The notes below the pieces were generated by a model, which was not told the origin of the DNA, did not search any database, and was given only the letters and a program-made list of their open reading frames with translations. A stretch of DNA of 64,000 nt from Bacteroidales bacterium. GTDB lineage: Bacteria > Bacteroidota > Bacteroidia > Bacteroidales > NBLH01. Both the position numbers and the translations under genes were made by a program. How positions within the stretch are numbered: the first letter of the stretch is position 1; every line of letters starts with the position of its first letter. The stretch is from assembly GCA_016937695.1 (NCBI GenBank), contig JAFGWC010000056.1, forward strand, positions 1 to 64,000. Direction: 5' to 3'. Of the stretch, positions 10,141 to 19,700 are shown piece after piece.

Positions 10141-10235
10141 GGTTATTTGTTTATACGTTTATTTGTTTATGTCATATATGCTTACACTACATAATTATGC
10201 AGCTTGTAAACAGATAAACAAATCAACAAATAACC
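10141..10235. repeat. Imperfect inverted repeat made of ~8-nt words (TTATTTGT-type)
   Basis: Arm 10141-10169 ggttatttgtttatacgtttatttgttta; arm 10207-10235 is its reverse complement at 25/29 positions. Each arm reads as degenerate 8-mers. Confidence 0.85.
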
Positions 10236-10346
10236 ATAGTAAATTTTGACTGAAATTTACATCATGGTTAAGCACCCACTAAAATGGTAGTAGAACCTTA
10301 TTAATTAAGCTTTACTATATTGATATTTAGATAAATATAATTAAAA

Positions 10347-11246
10347 TTGAAAAAAGTACTATTTATAATAAATCCAATTGCTGGATCCGAAAAAAATATA
10401 CAAAACTTAGAAAAGCTTATTAAAAAAAATATCGATAAAAATAAGTTTGAACTAATTATTGAATATACTAAATATGCTTTGCATGCTACAGAAATTGCAA
10501 AACAAGCTGTTGAAAACAAAATTGAGATTGTTGTTGCAGTAGGTGGCGATGGAACTGTTAACGAAATAAGCAAATCTTTAAATAATACTGATACATCGCT
10601 TGCAATTATACCAAAAGGTTCCGGAAATGGTTTAGCAAGGTCTTTAGGCATTTCGATGAATACAAAAAAAGCTGTTAAATTGATTAACAGCTTTAATATC
10701 AGTGAAATAGATACAATAAAAATAAATGATTCAGCCTTTGTAAATGTTGCCGGAATTGGATTTGATGCTCATATTAGTCATTTATTTGCTGACTTTGGTA
10801 AAAGAGGTTTTTTTTCGTATTTAAAATTAGTATTTAAAGAGTTTTTTAGTTATAAATCTGCCGAATATTTTGTTAAAACTGAAAATCAGGAATTAAAAGT
10901 AAATGCATTTTTAATTAGTTTGGCAAACTCTTCTCAATTTGGAAATGAAGCTCATATTGCTCCTTTGGCAAAAGTTAATGATGGTTTAATCGATATTTGT
11001 ATTTTAGAAAAATTTCCAATTTGGAAAGCTTTTTTTATTGGTATAATGCTTTATAACAAGCAATTACATAAATGTAAATATTACAAATTAATTAAATCTG
11101 ATAAAGTTGAAATAGAATCGAAAAATAAAATAAAAGGACATATTGACGGGGATCCAATAATATTTGATGAAAAAATTAATGCTGTATTAACAAAAAATTC
11201 TTTAAAAGTTATTGTGCCTTATACCAAGTTGCGTTCAAAAAGATAA
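10347..11246 (+). CDS. YegS/BmrU-type diacylglycerol/lipid kinase (TTG start)
   Basis: 'KVLFIINPIAGSEKN', 'VVAVGGDGTVNEI', 'IIPKGSGNGLARSLGI'. Confidence 0.9.
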   Translation: MKKVLFIINPIAGSEKNIQNLEKLIKKNIDKNKFELIIEYTKYALHATEIAKQAVENKIEIVVAVGGDGTVNEISKSLNNTDTSLAIIPKGSGNGLARSLGISMNTKKAVKLINSFNISEIDTIKINDSAFVNVAGIGFDAHISHLFADFGKRGFFSYLKLVFKEFFSYKSAEYFVKTENQELKVNAFLISLANSSQFGNEAHIAPLAKVNDGLIDICILEKFPIWKAFFIGIMLYNKQLHKCKYYKLIKSDKVEIESKNKIKGHIDGDPIIFDEKINAVLTKNSLKVIVPYTKLRSKR

Positions 11247-11340
11247 AATTGAAATTGAACGTTACTTGGTATTATGCCGAGCTGCATTCATTGTAATTTT
11301 AACATAAAATTACATTTATGAATGCAAATCGGTATTAATT
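11221..11340. repeat. Mosaic of four alternating copies of a ~17-nt module (two adjacent hairpins)
   Basis: ATACCAAGTTGCGTTCAA (11221-11238, +), TTGAACGTTACTTGGTAT (11255-11272, -), ATGCCGAGCTGCATTCA (from ~11274, +), TGAATGCAAATCGGTAT (~11319-11335, -). Confidence 0.8.
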
Positions 11341-11757
11341 GTTTATTTTTCTCTTCAAATCTAAAATAAAATCTTCTGGCGCCTTTCTTGGTTTTCTGGT
11401 TTTTTCATCAACAAAAACCAAAGTTGTTTCGCCTAAATTTAGTAATTCGTTGTTTTGATTGTAAATTTCGTATTTGAATTCAATTTTAATAGAAGGTACT
11501 TTTTCTAAAATTGTTTTAATAGTAAGAAAATCGTCGTAAAAAGCTGGTTTTAAGTATTTTATATTCATTGAAACAACAGGTAACATAATTCCATTTTTTT
11601 CAATTTCTTTATATGTTAAACCGAATTCTCGCATTAATTCTGTTCTACCAACTTCATAATATTCGGCAAAAATACCATAATAAACATATCCCATTTTATC
11701 TGTTTCGCCGTACCTGACTCTTAAATTTGTATTATTTACTATCATTTTTTTTTTCAC
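11335..11757 (-). CDS. Acyl-CoA thioesterase, YbgC/FadM hot-dog family
   Basis: 'LRVRYGETDKMGYVYYGIFAEYYEVGRTELMRE' hot-dog thioesterase motif. Confidence 0.9.
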   Translation of the reverse strand: MKKKMIVNNTNLRVRYGETDKMGYVYYGIFAEYYEVGRTELMREFGLTYKEIEKNGIMLPVVSMNIKYLKPAFYDDFLTIKTILEKVPSIKIEFKYEIYNQNNELLNLGETTLVFVDEKTRKPRKAPEDFILDLKRKINN

Positions 11758-11816
11758 AAGATAAAAAAAGAACTTAATTTATAAAACAAGTACAAATTTT
11801 ACTTGAAAAATCAGAC

Positions 11817-11846
11817 TTGACAATATGCAATTAAATATTATATTTG
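11817..11846 (+). promoter_or_regulatory. Bacteroidota-type promoter upstream of the YfiR operon
   Basis: TTG (11817-11819), 19-nt spacer, TATATTTG (11839-11846), matching the TTG/TAnnTTTG pattern; CDS begins at 11866. Confidence 0.65.
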
Positions 11847-11865
11847 TTTGTAATAAAAGAATAAA

Positions 11866-12450
11866 GTGGACAATATTAAAAAAATAAACAATAAAATTAA
11901 ATTAGATAAATTACTGATTTGGATAATATTTACTATACTTTTCGTAATTAATAGTGAGTATAAAAGCTATGCGCAAAAAGTTGATGAATATAATTTAAAA
12001 ATGGCATATATTTTAAACTTTCCACTTCTTGTTGAATGGCCGGAGAATTCGAATGTAAATAATGAAAATGAACCTTTTGTAATTACAATAATTGGCGACA
12101 ATCCTTTTAACGGAAAATTTAAAGCTGTTATTGAAACAGGAAAGAAAAAAATAAAAAATAAAACAGTAGTTTTAAGACAAGTTGACAATATTGAAGAAAT
12201 TAGAAATCCGAATTTAGTATTTATTTCATCTTCAGAAAAACATGAAATTTCAAAAATTATAGATTATTTAAGTGGAAAACCAATATTAATAATTGGTGAT
12301 ACAGAAGGATATTCAAATAGAGGTGTGATGATAAATATGTTTAAAAGAAATTCAAAAATTCAATTTAATATAAATATAAAAGAAGCAAAAAAATCAAATA
12401 TGCATATTAGCTCCAGATTATTGGTTAACGCTTCAAAAGTTTATAAATAG
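11866..12450 (+). CDS. YfiR-family (DUF4154) periplasmic protein (GTG start)
   Basis: 'EYNLKMAYILNFPLLVEWPEN...FVITIIGDNPF', 'VDNIEEIRNPNLVFISSSEKHEISKIIDYLSGKPILIIGDTEGYSNRGVMINMF'. Confidence 0.85.
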   Translation: MDNIKKINNKIKLDKLLIWIIFTILFVINSEYKSYAQKVDEYNLKMAYILNFPLLVEWPENSNVNNENEPFVITIIGDNPFNGKFKAVIETGKKKIKNKTVVLRQVDNIEEIRNPNLVFISSSEKHEISKIIDYLSGKPILIIGDTEGYSNRGVMINMFKRNSKIQFNINIKEAKKSNMHISSRLLVNASKVYK

Positions 12451-12459
12451 TATTTTAAT

Positions 12460-14247
12460 ATGAAATATTTTTACAATTTATCGATAAAAACAAAAATAAG
12501 CTTAATAATTATTAGTATCAGCTTGTTTGCTGTTATTTTTAGTTTTTTTGTTATATCAATAAATAACGTACAAACTTTTAAAAATGATTTAGTATTACAA
12601 AATTCTTTAACTGCAAAGCTTATTTCAGAATATTTAATTTATGCAATTGCATTTGACGATACAAAAGATGCTGTTGAAACACTTGATAAATTAAACACAC
12701 AACCATTTGTTTTAAAAGCAGAATTATACGACTCAAAAGGTAAGTTTTTTGCTTCATATAAAAATAAAAAAGCTTCAAGAAAAAATCTTATTTATAAGAA
12801 TTCAAGCTTCAATTTTAGTGGCGATAAGTTACATATTTATGAATCTATTCATGCTGATGGAGAATTTTTTGGCACTTTACATTTATTAATTACAACCGAG
12901 TATTTAAATCAAAAAGTAAAAGATTATTTTTTTTTAATGCTGATAATTATTTTTGTAATGAGCTTATTTGTTGTTTTTCTGGCAAATTCATTTCAAAATA
13001 TTATTACAAAGCCTATATTAAAACTTGCAAGTTTAACACAAGAAATATCTAAAACCAACGATTACACAATTAGAATTAATAAGTTTTTTGATGATGAAAT
13101 TGGTATTTTATATGAAGGTTTTAATGAAATGCTTGAGCAAATAGTTAAAAATGAGACAAATACGAGAAAAGCTCAAACAGCCTTAATAAAATCAGAAGAA
13201 CAATTTAGCATTTTTATGCAAATGTTACCAGCCGGAGCTTTTATTAAAAACGCAGATTATACTTATAAATATGTAAATAAATTTTTAATTGATGAGTTTG
13301 ATGCACATTATTGGGTTGATAAAAATATTACATCAAATTTACCTTCAGAAAGAAAACAATTAAAAAATGAAGGCGATATTGAGGCTTTGGAAAATGTTTT
13401 TCATTTGGAGGACTCATTATATGATAATAAGAACGAACTACGATTTTTGGAAACATGGAAATTCCCAATAAAAAGACATAAAACAGAAACATTAATTGGT
13501 GGTTTTACAATTGACGTTACAAAACGAAAAAATGCTGAACAAAAAGTTAAATATTATATTAAGGAATTAGAAAGAAACAATAGTGACCTTGAAGAATTTA
13601 ATTACGTTGCAAGTCATGATTTGAGAGAGCCTTTAAGAACGATAACAAGTTATTGCGATTTATTGAAAGAAGATTTGGGCGATGAATTAAATAAAGATTC
13701 TAGTGAAGATATTAATTTTATTACTGATGCTGCCGCAAGAATGAATACTTTAATTCAGGATATATTGCAACTTTCAAGAGCCGGAAGAGTAGAATTTGAA
13801 CAAGAAGCAGTAGATCTTAATGTAATTATGTCTAATATTGTTAAAGATTTAAAACTGAAAATTGAAGAAAATTTAGCAGAAGTAAAATATAGTAACTTGC
13901 CTATCGTTAAAGGAGATGCTGTTCAATTAAGTCGTGTTTTTCAAAACTTATTAACCAATTCGTTAAAATTTAAATCAGAAAAAAAACCAATAATTGAAAT
14001 TACTACCAAGTTAAATGATGATTTTTATATTTTGAACTTTTCCGATAATGGAATTGGAATAGAAAAACAATATCATATGCAAATTTTTTCAGCCTTTAAA
14101 CGCTTGCATTCTCGAGAAGAATATGAAGGAACTGGTATAGGTTTAGCTATTTGCAAAAAAATTATTGAAAGGCATAATGGTTCAATAAGTTTAGAATCTG
14201 AAAAAAATATAGGTACAAAATTTATTATAAAGCTCAATAAATACTAG
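12460..14247 (+). CDS. Sensor histidine kinase: CHASE8-like sensor, HAMP, PAS, HisKA, HATPase
   Basis: N-terminal TM-sensor-TM; 'VASHDLREPLRTITSYCDLL' H-box; 'NLLTNSLKFKS', 'FSDNGIGIEKQY', 'GTGIGLAICKKI'. Confidence 0.9.
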   Translation: MKYFYNLSIKTKISLIIISISLFAVIFSFFVISINNVQTFKNDLVLQNSLTAKLISEYLIYAIAFDDTKDAVETLDKLNTQPFVLKAELYDSKGKFFASYKNKKASRKNLIYKNSSFNFSGDKLHIYESIHADGEFFGTLHLLITTEYLNQKVKDYFFLMLIIIFVMSLFVVFLANSFQNIITKPILKLASLTQEISKTNDYTIRINKFFDDEIGILYEGFNEMLEQIVKNETNTRKAQTALIKSEEQFSIFMQMLPAGAFIKNADYTYKYVNKFLIDEFDAHYWVDKNITSNLPSERKQLKNEGDIEALENVFHLEDSLYDNKNELRFLETWKFPIKRHKTETLIGGFTIDVTKRKNAEQKVKYYIKELERNNSDLEEFNYVASHDLREPLRTITSYCDLLKEDLGDELNKDSSEDINFITDAAARMNTLIQDILQLSRAGRVEFEQEAVDLNVIMSNIVKDLKLKIEENLAEVKYSNLPIVKGDAVQLSRVFQNLLTNSLKFKSEKKPIIEITTKLNDDFYILNFSDNGIGIEKQYHMQIFSAFKRLHSREEYEGTGIGLAICKKIIERHNGSISLESEKNIGTKFIIKLNKY

Positions 14248-14256
14248 TATAAACTC

Positions 14257-14727
14257 ATGTACACTTTGGAACATAATAAAAATAATATTGCAGTTACATT
14301 ACTTGTTGAGGATAATATTGCAGATCAGCAACTTACAGTTAGAGCATTTAAAAAAGGGAAAATTAATACAAATCTACAAATAGTAAATGACGGACAAGAA
14401 GCAATGGATTATTTACTTGGCGTAGGAAAATATAGTAACCAAGAAGAATATCCATGGCCTGATTTAATTTTATTGGATATTAATATGCCAAAAAAAGATG
14501 GAAAACAAGTTTTAAAAGAAATAAGACAACATCCTGATTTAAAAACAATTCCGGTTGTAATGCTAACAACTTCTGATCAAGAAAATGATGTTTTAGATTC
14601 TTACAAATTTGGAGCTAATTCATATATAACCAAACCAGTTAGAATTAATGATTTTATTGATGTTGTTAACAAATTGGAAGAATTTTGGTTTACATTAAGT
14701 CTTTTACCACCAAAGAAACAAAAATAA
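14257..14727 (+). CDS. Single-domain response regulator (Rcp1-like)
   Basis: 'LLVEDNIADQQLTVRAFKKG', 'DLILLDINMPKKDGKQVLKEI', 'PVVMLTTS..YITKPV'. Confidence 0.95.
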   Translation: MYTLEHNKNNIAVTLLVEDNIADQQLTVRAFKKGKINTNLQIVNDGQEAMDYLLGVGKYSNQEEYPWPDLILLDINMPKKDGKQVLKEIRQHPDLKTIPVVMLTTSDQENDVLDSYKFGANSYITKPVRINDFIDVVNKLEEFWFTLSLLPPKKQK

Positions 14728-14753
14728 TTATATTTGTAAAAGAATAATAAATT

Positions 14754-16670
14754 GTGAAAGAAAATAAATGTACCATATTAATTATAGACGATAATCCGGC
14801 TGACCAAAATTTGCTAAAACGATATTTTAGAAAAATTGAGGTTTCCAGGGAAATTGAAATATTTACAGCATCAACAAGCGATTCTGGCATTTCGATTAGC
14901 TATTTGAACAAACCGGATATCATAATTATTGATTATTTATTAGGCAATGAAAATGGTATAGAAGTAATAAAAAAATTTAAAAATATTGGTTGCAAAGCAG
15001 AGTTTGTTCTTTTAACGGGATATGGTAGTGAAATGGTTGTTACTGATGCACTTAGAGCAGGAGCAAGCGACTATATCAATAAAGCAAATTTGTCTGTTCA
15101 GATGCTTGAACGAACAATGAGACAAATCAGGCACAAATTAGATGCAGAAGAAAAAATTAGAAAAACAGAATCAAAATTAAGCTATATTCTCGAAAAAACT
15201 AATACTGGTCTTGTTATTCTTGATTCTAAAGGTTTATTGATAGATGCTAATGAATCATATTTAAAAATGGTTGGATTTAGCTCAGTTGATTCACTTATTG
15301 GTCGTTCAATGATTGATTGGTCAGTTGAATCATGCGAAAATGAAATTAATAATGCAATTAAAAAATGTGTTGGCGAAGGCTCAATTACAGATTTTGAAAC
15401 AATTTATGTTCATCCTAATGGCGAACAAACATATGTGTTAATTAATGCTTTGTTAGAAAGTGAAAATAAAGAAAATAAGATATTTGCTATATGCAGAGAT
15501 ATTACAGAAATAAAACTTTATGAAAACAGCTTAAAACAAGCAAAAACAAAAGCCGAAGAATCAGATAATTTAAAATCAGCATTTCTTGCAAATATGAGTC
15601 ATGAAATTAGAACTCCAATGAATGCTATTATCGGTTTTGCTGATTTATTGAGTAAACCATATACACCTGAAAATGAAAAAGAGAAATATTATAATATAAT
15701 TAAAAATAGTGGAAATAGCTTGCTCAATATAATTGATGATATTATAGATTTATCCAAAATTGAAGTAGAAAAAATTGAAATCTATAAACAAAATTTTGAT
15801 GCGAATAAATTATTAAAAACTCTTTACATTACATATTCTCAATATTCTAATTCTAAAATTGAATTTGATTACGATAATAAACAAACTAATATTGAAATTA
15901 TTATAAATTCAGACCAGCAAAGGTTTAAACAGATTTTTGATAATCTTTTAAATAATGCATTTAAATTTACTGATGCCGGAAAAATTAATTTTGGATATAA
16001 AATTGAAAAAAATAATAAAATCCTTTTTTATGTTAAAGATACAGGTATTGGAATTATAAAAAATAAACAAGAAATTATTTTCGATAGATTTAGAAAAATT
16101 GAAGATAATAATACTAAACTTTACAGAGGAACAGGATTAGGATTAACAATATCAAAAAAACTAATAGGACTTTTGGGTGGAGAAATATGGGTGGAATCGG
16201 AATTAGGAAAAGGCTCCGAATTTTATTTTAAATTACCATATAAACATACTACTAAAAAAAATATTCAAGAAAAAGATAAAATGATAGATACAGACACTAT
16301 TCAAAATTGGGGAGATAAAACATTATTAATAGTAGAAGACGAAGAATTAAATTATTTGTTTTTAGAAAAGCTATTAGCTCCTACTAAAGCATTGATTATC
16401 AGAGCTAGAACAGGAATTGAAGCTGTAGAAAATGTTAAAAATAATAAATCTATAGATTTAATTTTAATGGATATTAAATTACCGGAAATGGATGGTGTTA
16501 CTGCAACTAAAGCAATTAAAAATATTTTTCCTGATTTACCAATTATTGCTCAAACTGCATATGCGATGATAGGAGACAAAGATGAATTTTTAATTGCCGG
16601 TTGTGATGATTATATTGCAAAACCTATTAATGCTGTAAAATTAATTTCTAAAATGAAAAAGCTTTTATAG
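14754..16670 (+). CDS. Hybrid histidine kinase: REC-PAS-HisKA-HATPase-REC (GTG start)
   Basis: '[17 protein letters not shown]', '[19 protein letters not shown]', '[18 protein letters not shown]...[15 protein letters not shown]'. Confidence 0.92.
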   Translation: MKENKCTILIIDDNPADQNLLKRYFRKIEVSREIEIFTASTSDSGISISYLNKPDIIIIDYLLGNENGIEVIKKFKNIGCKAEFVLLTGYGSEMVVTDALRAGASDYINKANLSVQMLERTMRQIRHKLDAEEKIRKTESKLSYILEKTNTGLVILDSKGLLIDANESYLKMVGFSSVDSLIGRSMIDWSVESCENEINNAIKKCVGEGSITDFETIYVHPNGEQTYVLINALLESENKENKIFAICRDITEIKLYENSLKQAKTKAEESDNLKSAFLANMSHEIRTPMNAIIGFADLLSKPYTPENEKEKYYNIIKNSGNSLLNIIDDIIDLSKIEVEKIEIYKQNFDANKLLKTLYITYSQYSNSKIEFDYDNKQTNIEIIINSDQQRFKQIFDNLLNNAFKFTDAGKINFGYKIEKNNKILFYVKDTGIGIIKNKQEIIFDRFRKIEDNNTKLYRGTGLGLTISKKLIGLLGGEIWVESELGKGSEFYFKLPYKHTTKKNIQEKDKMIDTDTIQNWGDKTLLIVEDEELNYLFLEKLLAPTKALIIRARTGIEAVENVKNNKSIDLILMDIKLPEMDGVTATKAIKNIFPDLPIIAQTAYAMIGDKDEFLIAGCDDYIAKPINAVKLISKMKKLL

Positions 16671-16748
16671 TTCTTTTTTTCTCTGAAAAAATGTCTCAAC
16701 GTATAAACTTTGATAAATAGTATTGGCTAATGAGTAAATAATTTATTT

Positions 16749-19700
16749 ATGAGTAAAGAAAAAAAATTTGGTGTATTTGCAGGTGTTTTTACACCTTCAA
16801 TTTTAACCATTCTTGGCGTAATTATGTACTTAAGGTTGGGCTGGGTTGTTGGTCAAGGCGGATTATTGATGACTTTAGGTATTATTTTTATTGCTCATAT
16901 TATTTCTGTTTCAACCGGATTAAGTATTTCATCAATAGCCACTGATAAAAAAATTAAAACAGGAGGAATTTATTATATTTTATCAAGAAGTTTAGGACTT
17001 CCAATGGGAGGAGCTATTGGGATAGCATTATTTACCGGAACAGCATTAAGCATTTCTTTATATATTGTGGGTTTTACCGAAAGTTTTATAGGTATTAAAT
17101 GGATAAGTGAATTCTTTTCTTTAACAGGAAGCACAAATGAAATAAGATTTATAGGCACAATTGTTATTATTGTGCTTGTTACATTAGCTTTTATCAGTAC
17201 ATCATTAGTAATAAAAACTCAATTTTATATTCTTGGGGCAATAGCTTTATCCTTAATTTCAATTGCTATTGGATTTTATACAAACGAACTGCCTGAAACT
17301 CACAGTGTTATTTTAAAACCATCAGTAAATGAAATACCTTTTGAGTATTTATTTGCTGTTTTTTTTCCTGCAGTTACTGGTTTTACTGCAGGTGTTGCTA
17401 TGTCTGGTGATTTAAAAAATCCACAAAAAGATATTCTTAAAGGTACTTTAATTGCAATATTAGTTGGTTTATTTATTTATGTGATCTTAGCTATTGGTGC
17501 AGCATATTATGTTGACAGAGATATGCTTATTAATAACAGTAATTATCTTATCGAAATTGCATGGATTTCGCCTTTTGTAGTAATTGGTATTTGGGGTGCT
17601 ACTTTATCATCAGCTTTAGGAGGTATTTTAGGTGGACCAAGAATATTGCAAGCTATTGCTAATGACAACATTATGCCTAAAATTTTAGGTAAAGGATATG
17701 GCCAAAATAATGAACCCAGAAACGCTTTAATTCTAATTTTTATAATTTCTGAACTTGGAATTTTAATTGGTGATTTAAATATGATTGCCGGAGTTGTTTC
17801 TATGTTTTATTTAGCTTCTTATGGATTTATTAATTTGGCTTATGCTCTTGAAAGCTGGGCAAGTACTGATTTTAGACCAAGTTTTAGAATTTCGGGTTGG
17901 ATTGGAATAGTTGGTTTTTTTGCAAGTTTTGCTGTTATGTTTAAGCTAGATACAACGGCAATGTTCGCTTCTCTTATTATTATGGCTGCTATTTTTTTGA
18001 TTATCAAAAGAAAAGAGCTACAATCAGATTTTGGTGATGTTTGGCAATCTGTTTGGTCTTCTATTATTAGAACTGCGCTTCATAAAATTGATAATAATAA
18101 AACTGAAGACAGAAGTTGGCAGCCAAACATAATTTTGTTTAGCGGAGCTTCTGAAAAAAGACCGCATTTAGTCGAATTTGGTAAAAATTTAGTCGGAAAG
18201 TTTGGAGTTCTTTCAAATTTTGATCTTATCGAAAATAAATCATCAAATTTCTTATTCTCTAGGCAGGAGCAATCGCTTGATAATGACAACAATGACAAAG
18301 GAATTTTTTATCGGAAACAATCGTGTAAAGATTTGTATGACGGCATTGAAATTATTGCAAGCACTTATGGTTTTTCCGGAATTGAGCCAAATACAGTTCT
18401 TATGGGCTGGGCAAGCCAATCTAAAAATCCTAAACGATTTGCAAATTTAATTATGAGATTATACGAATTAGATTTGAATATTGTGCTTATGGATTATGAT
18501 AAGAGATATGGTTTTGGAGATAAAAACTCTATTGATATTTGGTGGCGTGACGAAGGACAAAATAATAATTTATCGCTGTTTCTTGCTAAATTTTTAATTT
18601 TAAATGACGATTGGGCTAATTCTAAATTAAGACTTATTATTGTTAGCGATAAAAGTTTACAAAATGAACAAATATTTAAAAAAGCACAGTGTGTAATTGA
18701 AAATCTGAGAATTGAAACTGAAATTAAAATAATTAATAATCAAATTGACCAAAAAGATTTTTATGATATAATTAGAATTGAATCGAAAGAAACTAATCTT
18801 GTATTTATTGGTATTCCTGATATTGAAGAAAATAAGGAAAGCGAATTTGTTGAAAATACTTCAAAGCTTTTAACTGATATTGGAACTGTGGTTATGATTA
18901 AAGCTTCTTCTTTTTTTAAAAACACTGTTTTTTTTAAAAAGCGAGAAAATATTTCTATTAATATTTTGAGCCAAAATATTGATAATGTAATTGTTGCAGA
19001 TGATTCTATTGACCAAAAATATAATCTTAAACAAGATTATAAAGAAAAATTAATTGAAATAAATCAAAAAATAATTTCTATTAATAAAGAAGTTAACGAG
19101 AAATTTTTAAGCGATAGCATCAATAAATATATTTCTGTAAGTAAAAATTATTTAAACGAACAGATAAAAAGAATTAAAGAAATTAATAAGTCTAAAAACT
19201 ATACACAGTTTGATGAAGTTTATAATTCGGCAAATTATATTATTGATGAATTGAATAAAATTTCGATTGAAAATAATAATAATTATGTAAAAGCTATTAA
19301 CTATTTTCAGGAAAAAACACTTGAATTTATTGATGAACTTCCTGATAATATGTATATTAAATGCGATATTGAAGAACTTAAAATTCATGAGAACGATAGT
19401 TTTTCTACAAAAAGAAAAAAAAATATACTTAAATTGTTTTCAAAATTTAATGGCGGAAAAGTTACAAATCAAATTAAATTTAAGAAGTTTATAAAAAATA
19501 AGCTTCCTTTAATTACAAGTGAAGCTATTAAAAATTTTATTACAAATTGGGATAAAATTATTTTTGAAATATTTGTGATGTTGAAAGAAATGCATCAATC
19601 ATTACAATTATGCATTCAGTTTAATAATAAATTAGTTAAAAACAATTGCGTTTGGTCTAATGATAATATTTTAAAAATTGATAAGATAAATTTCGATTTT

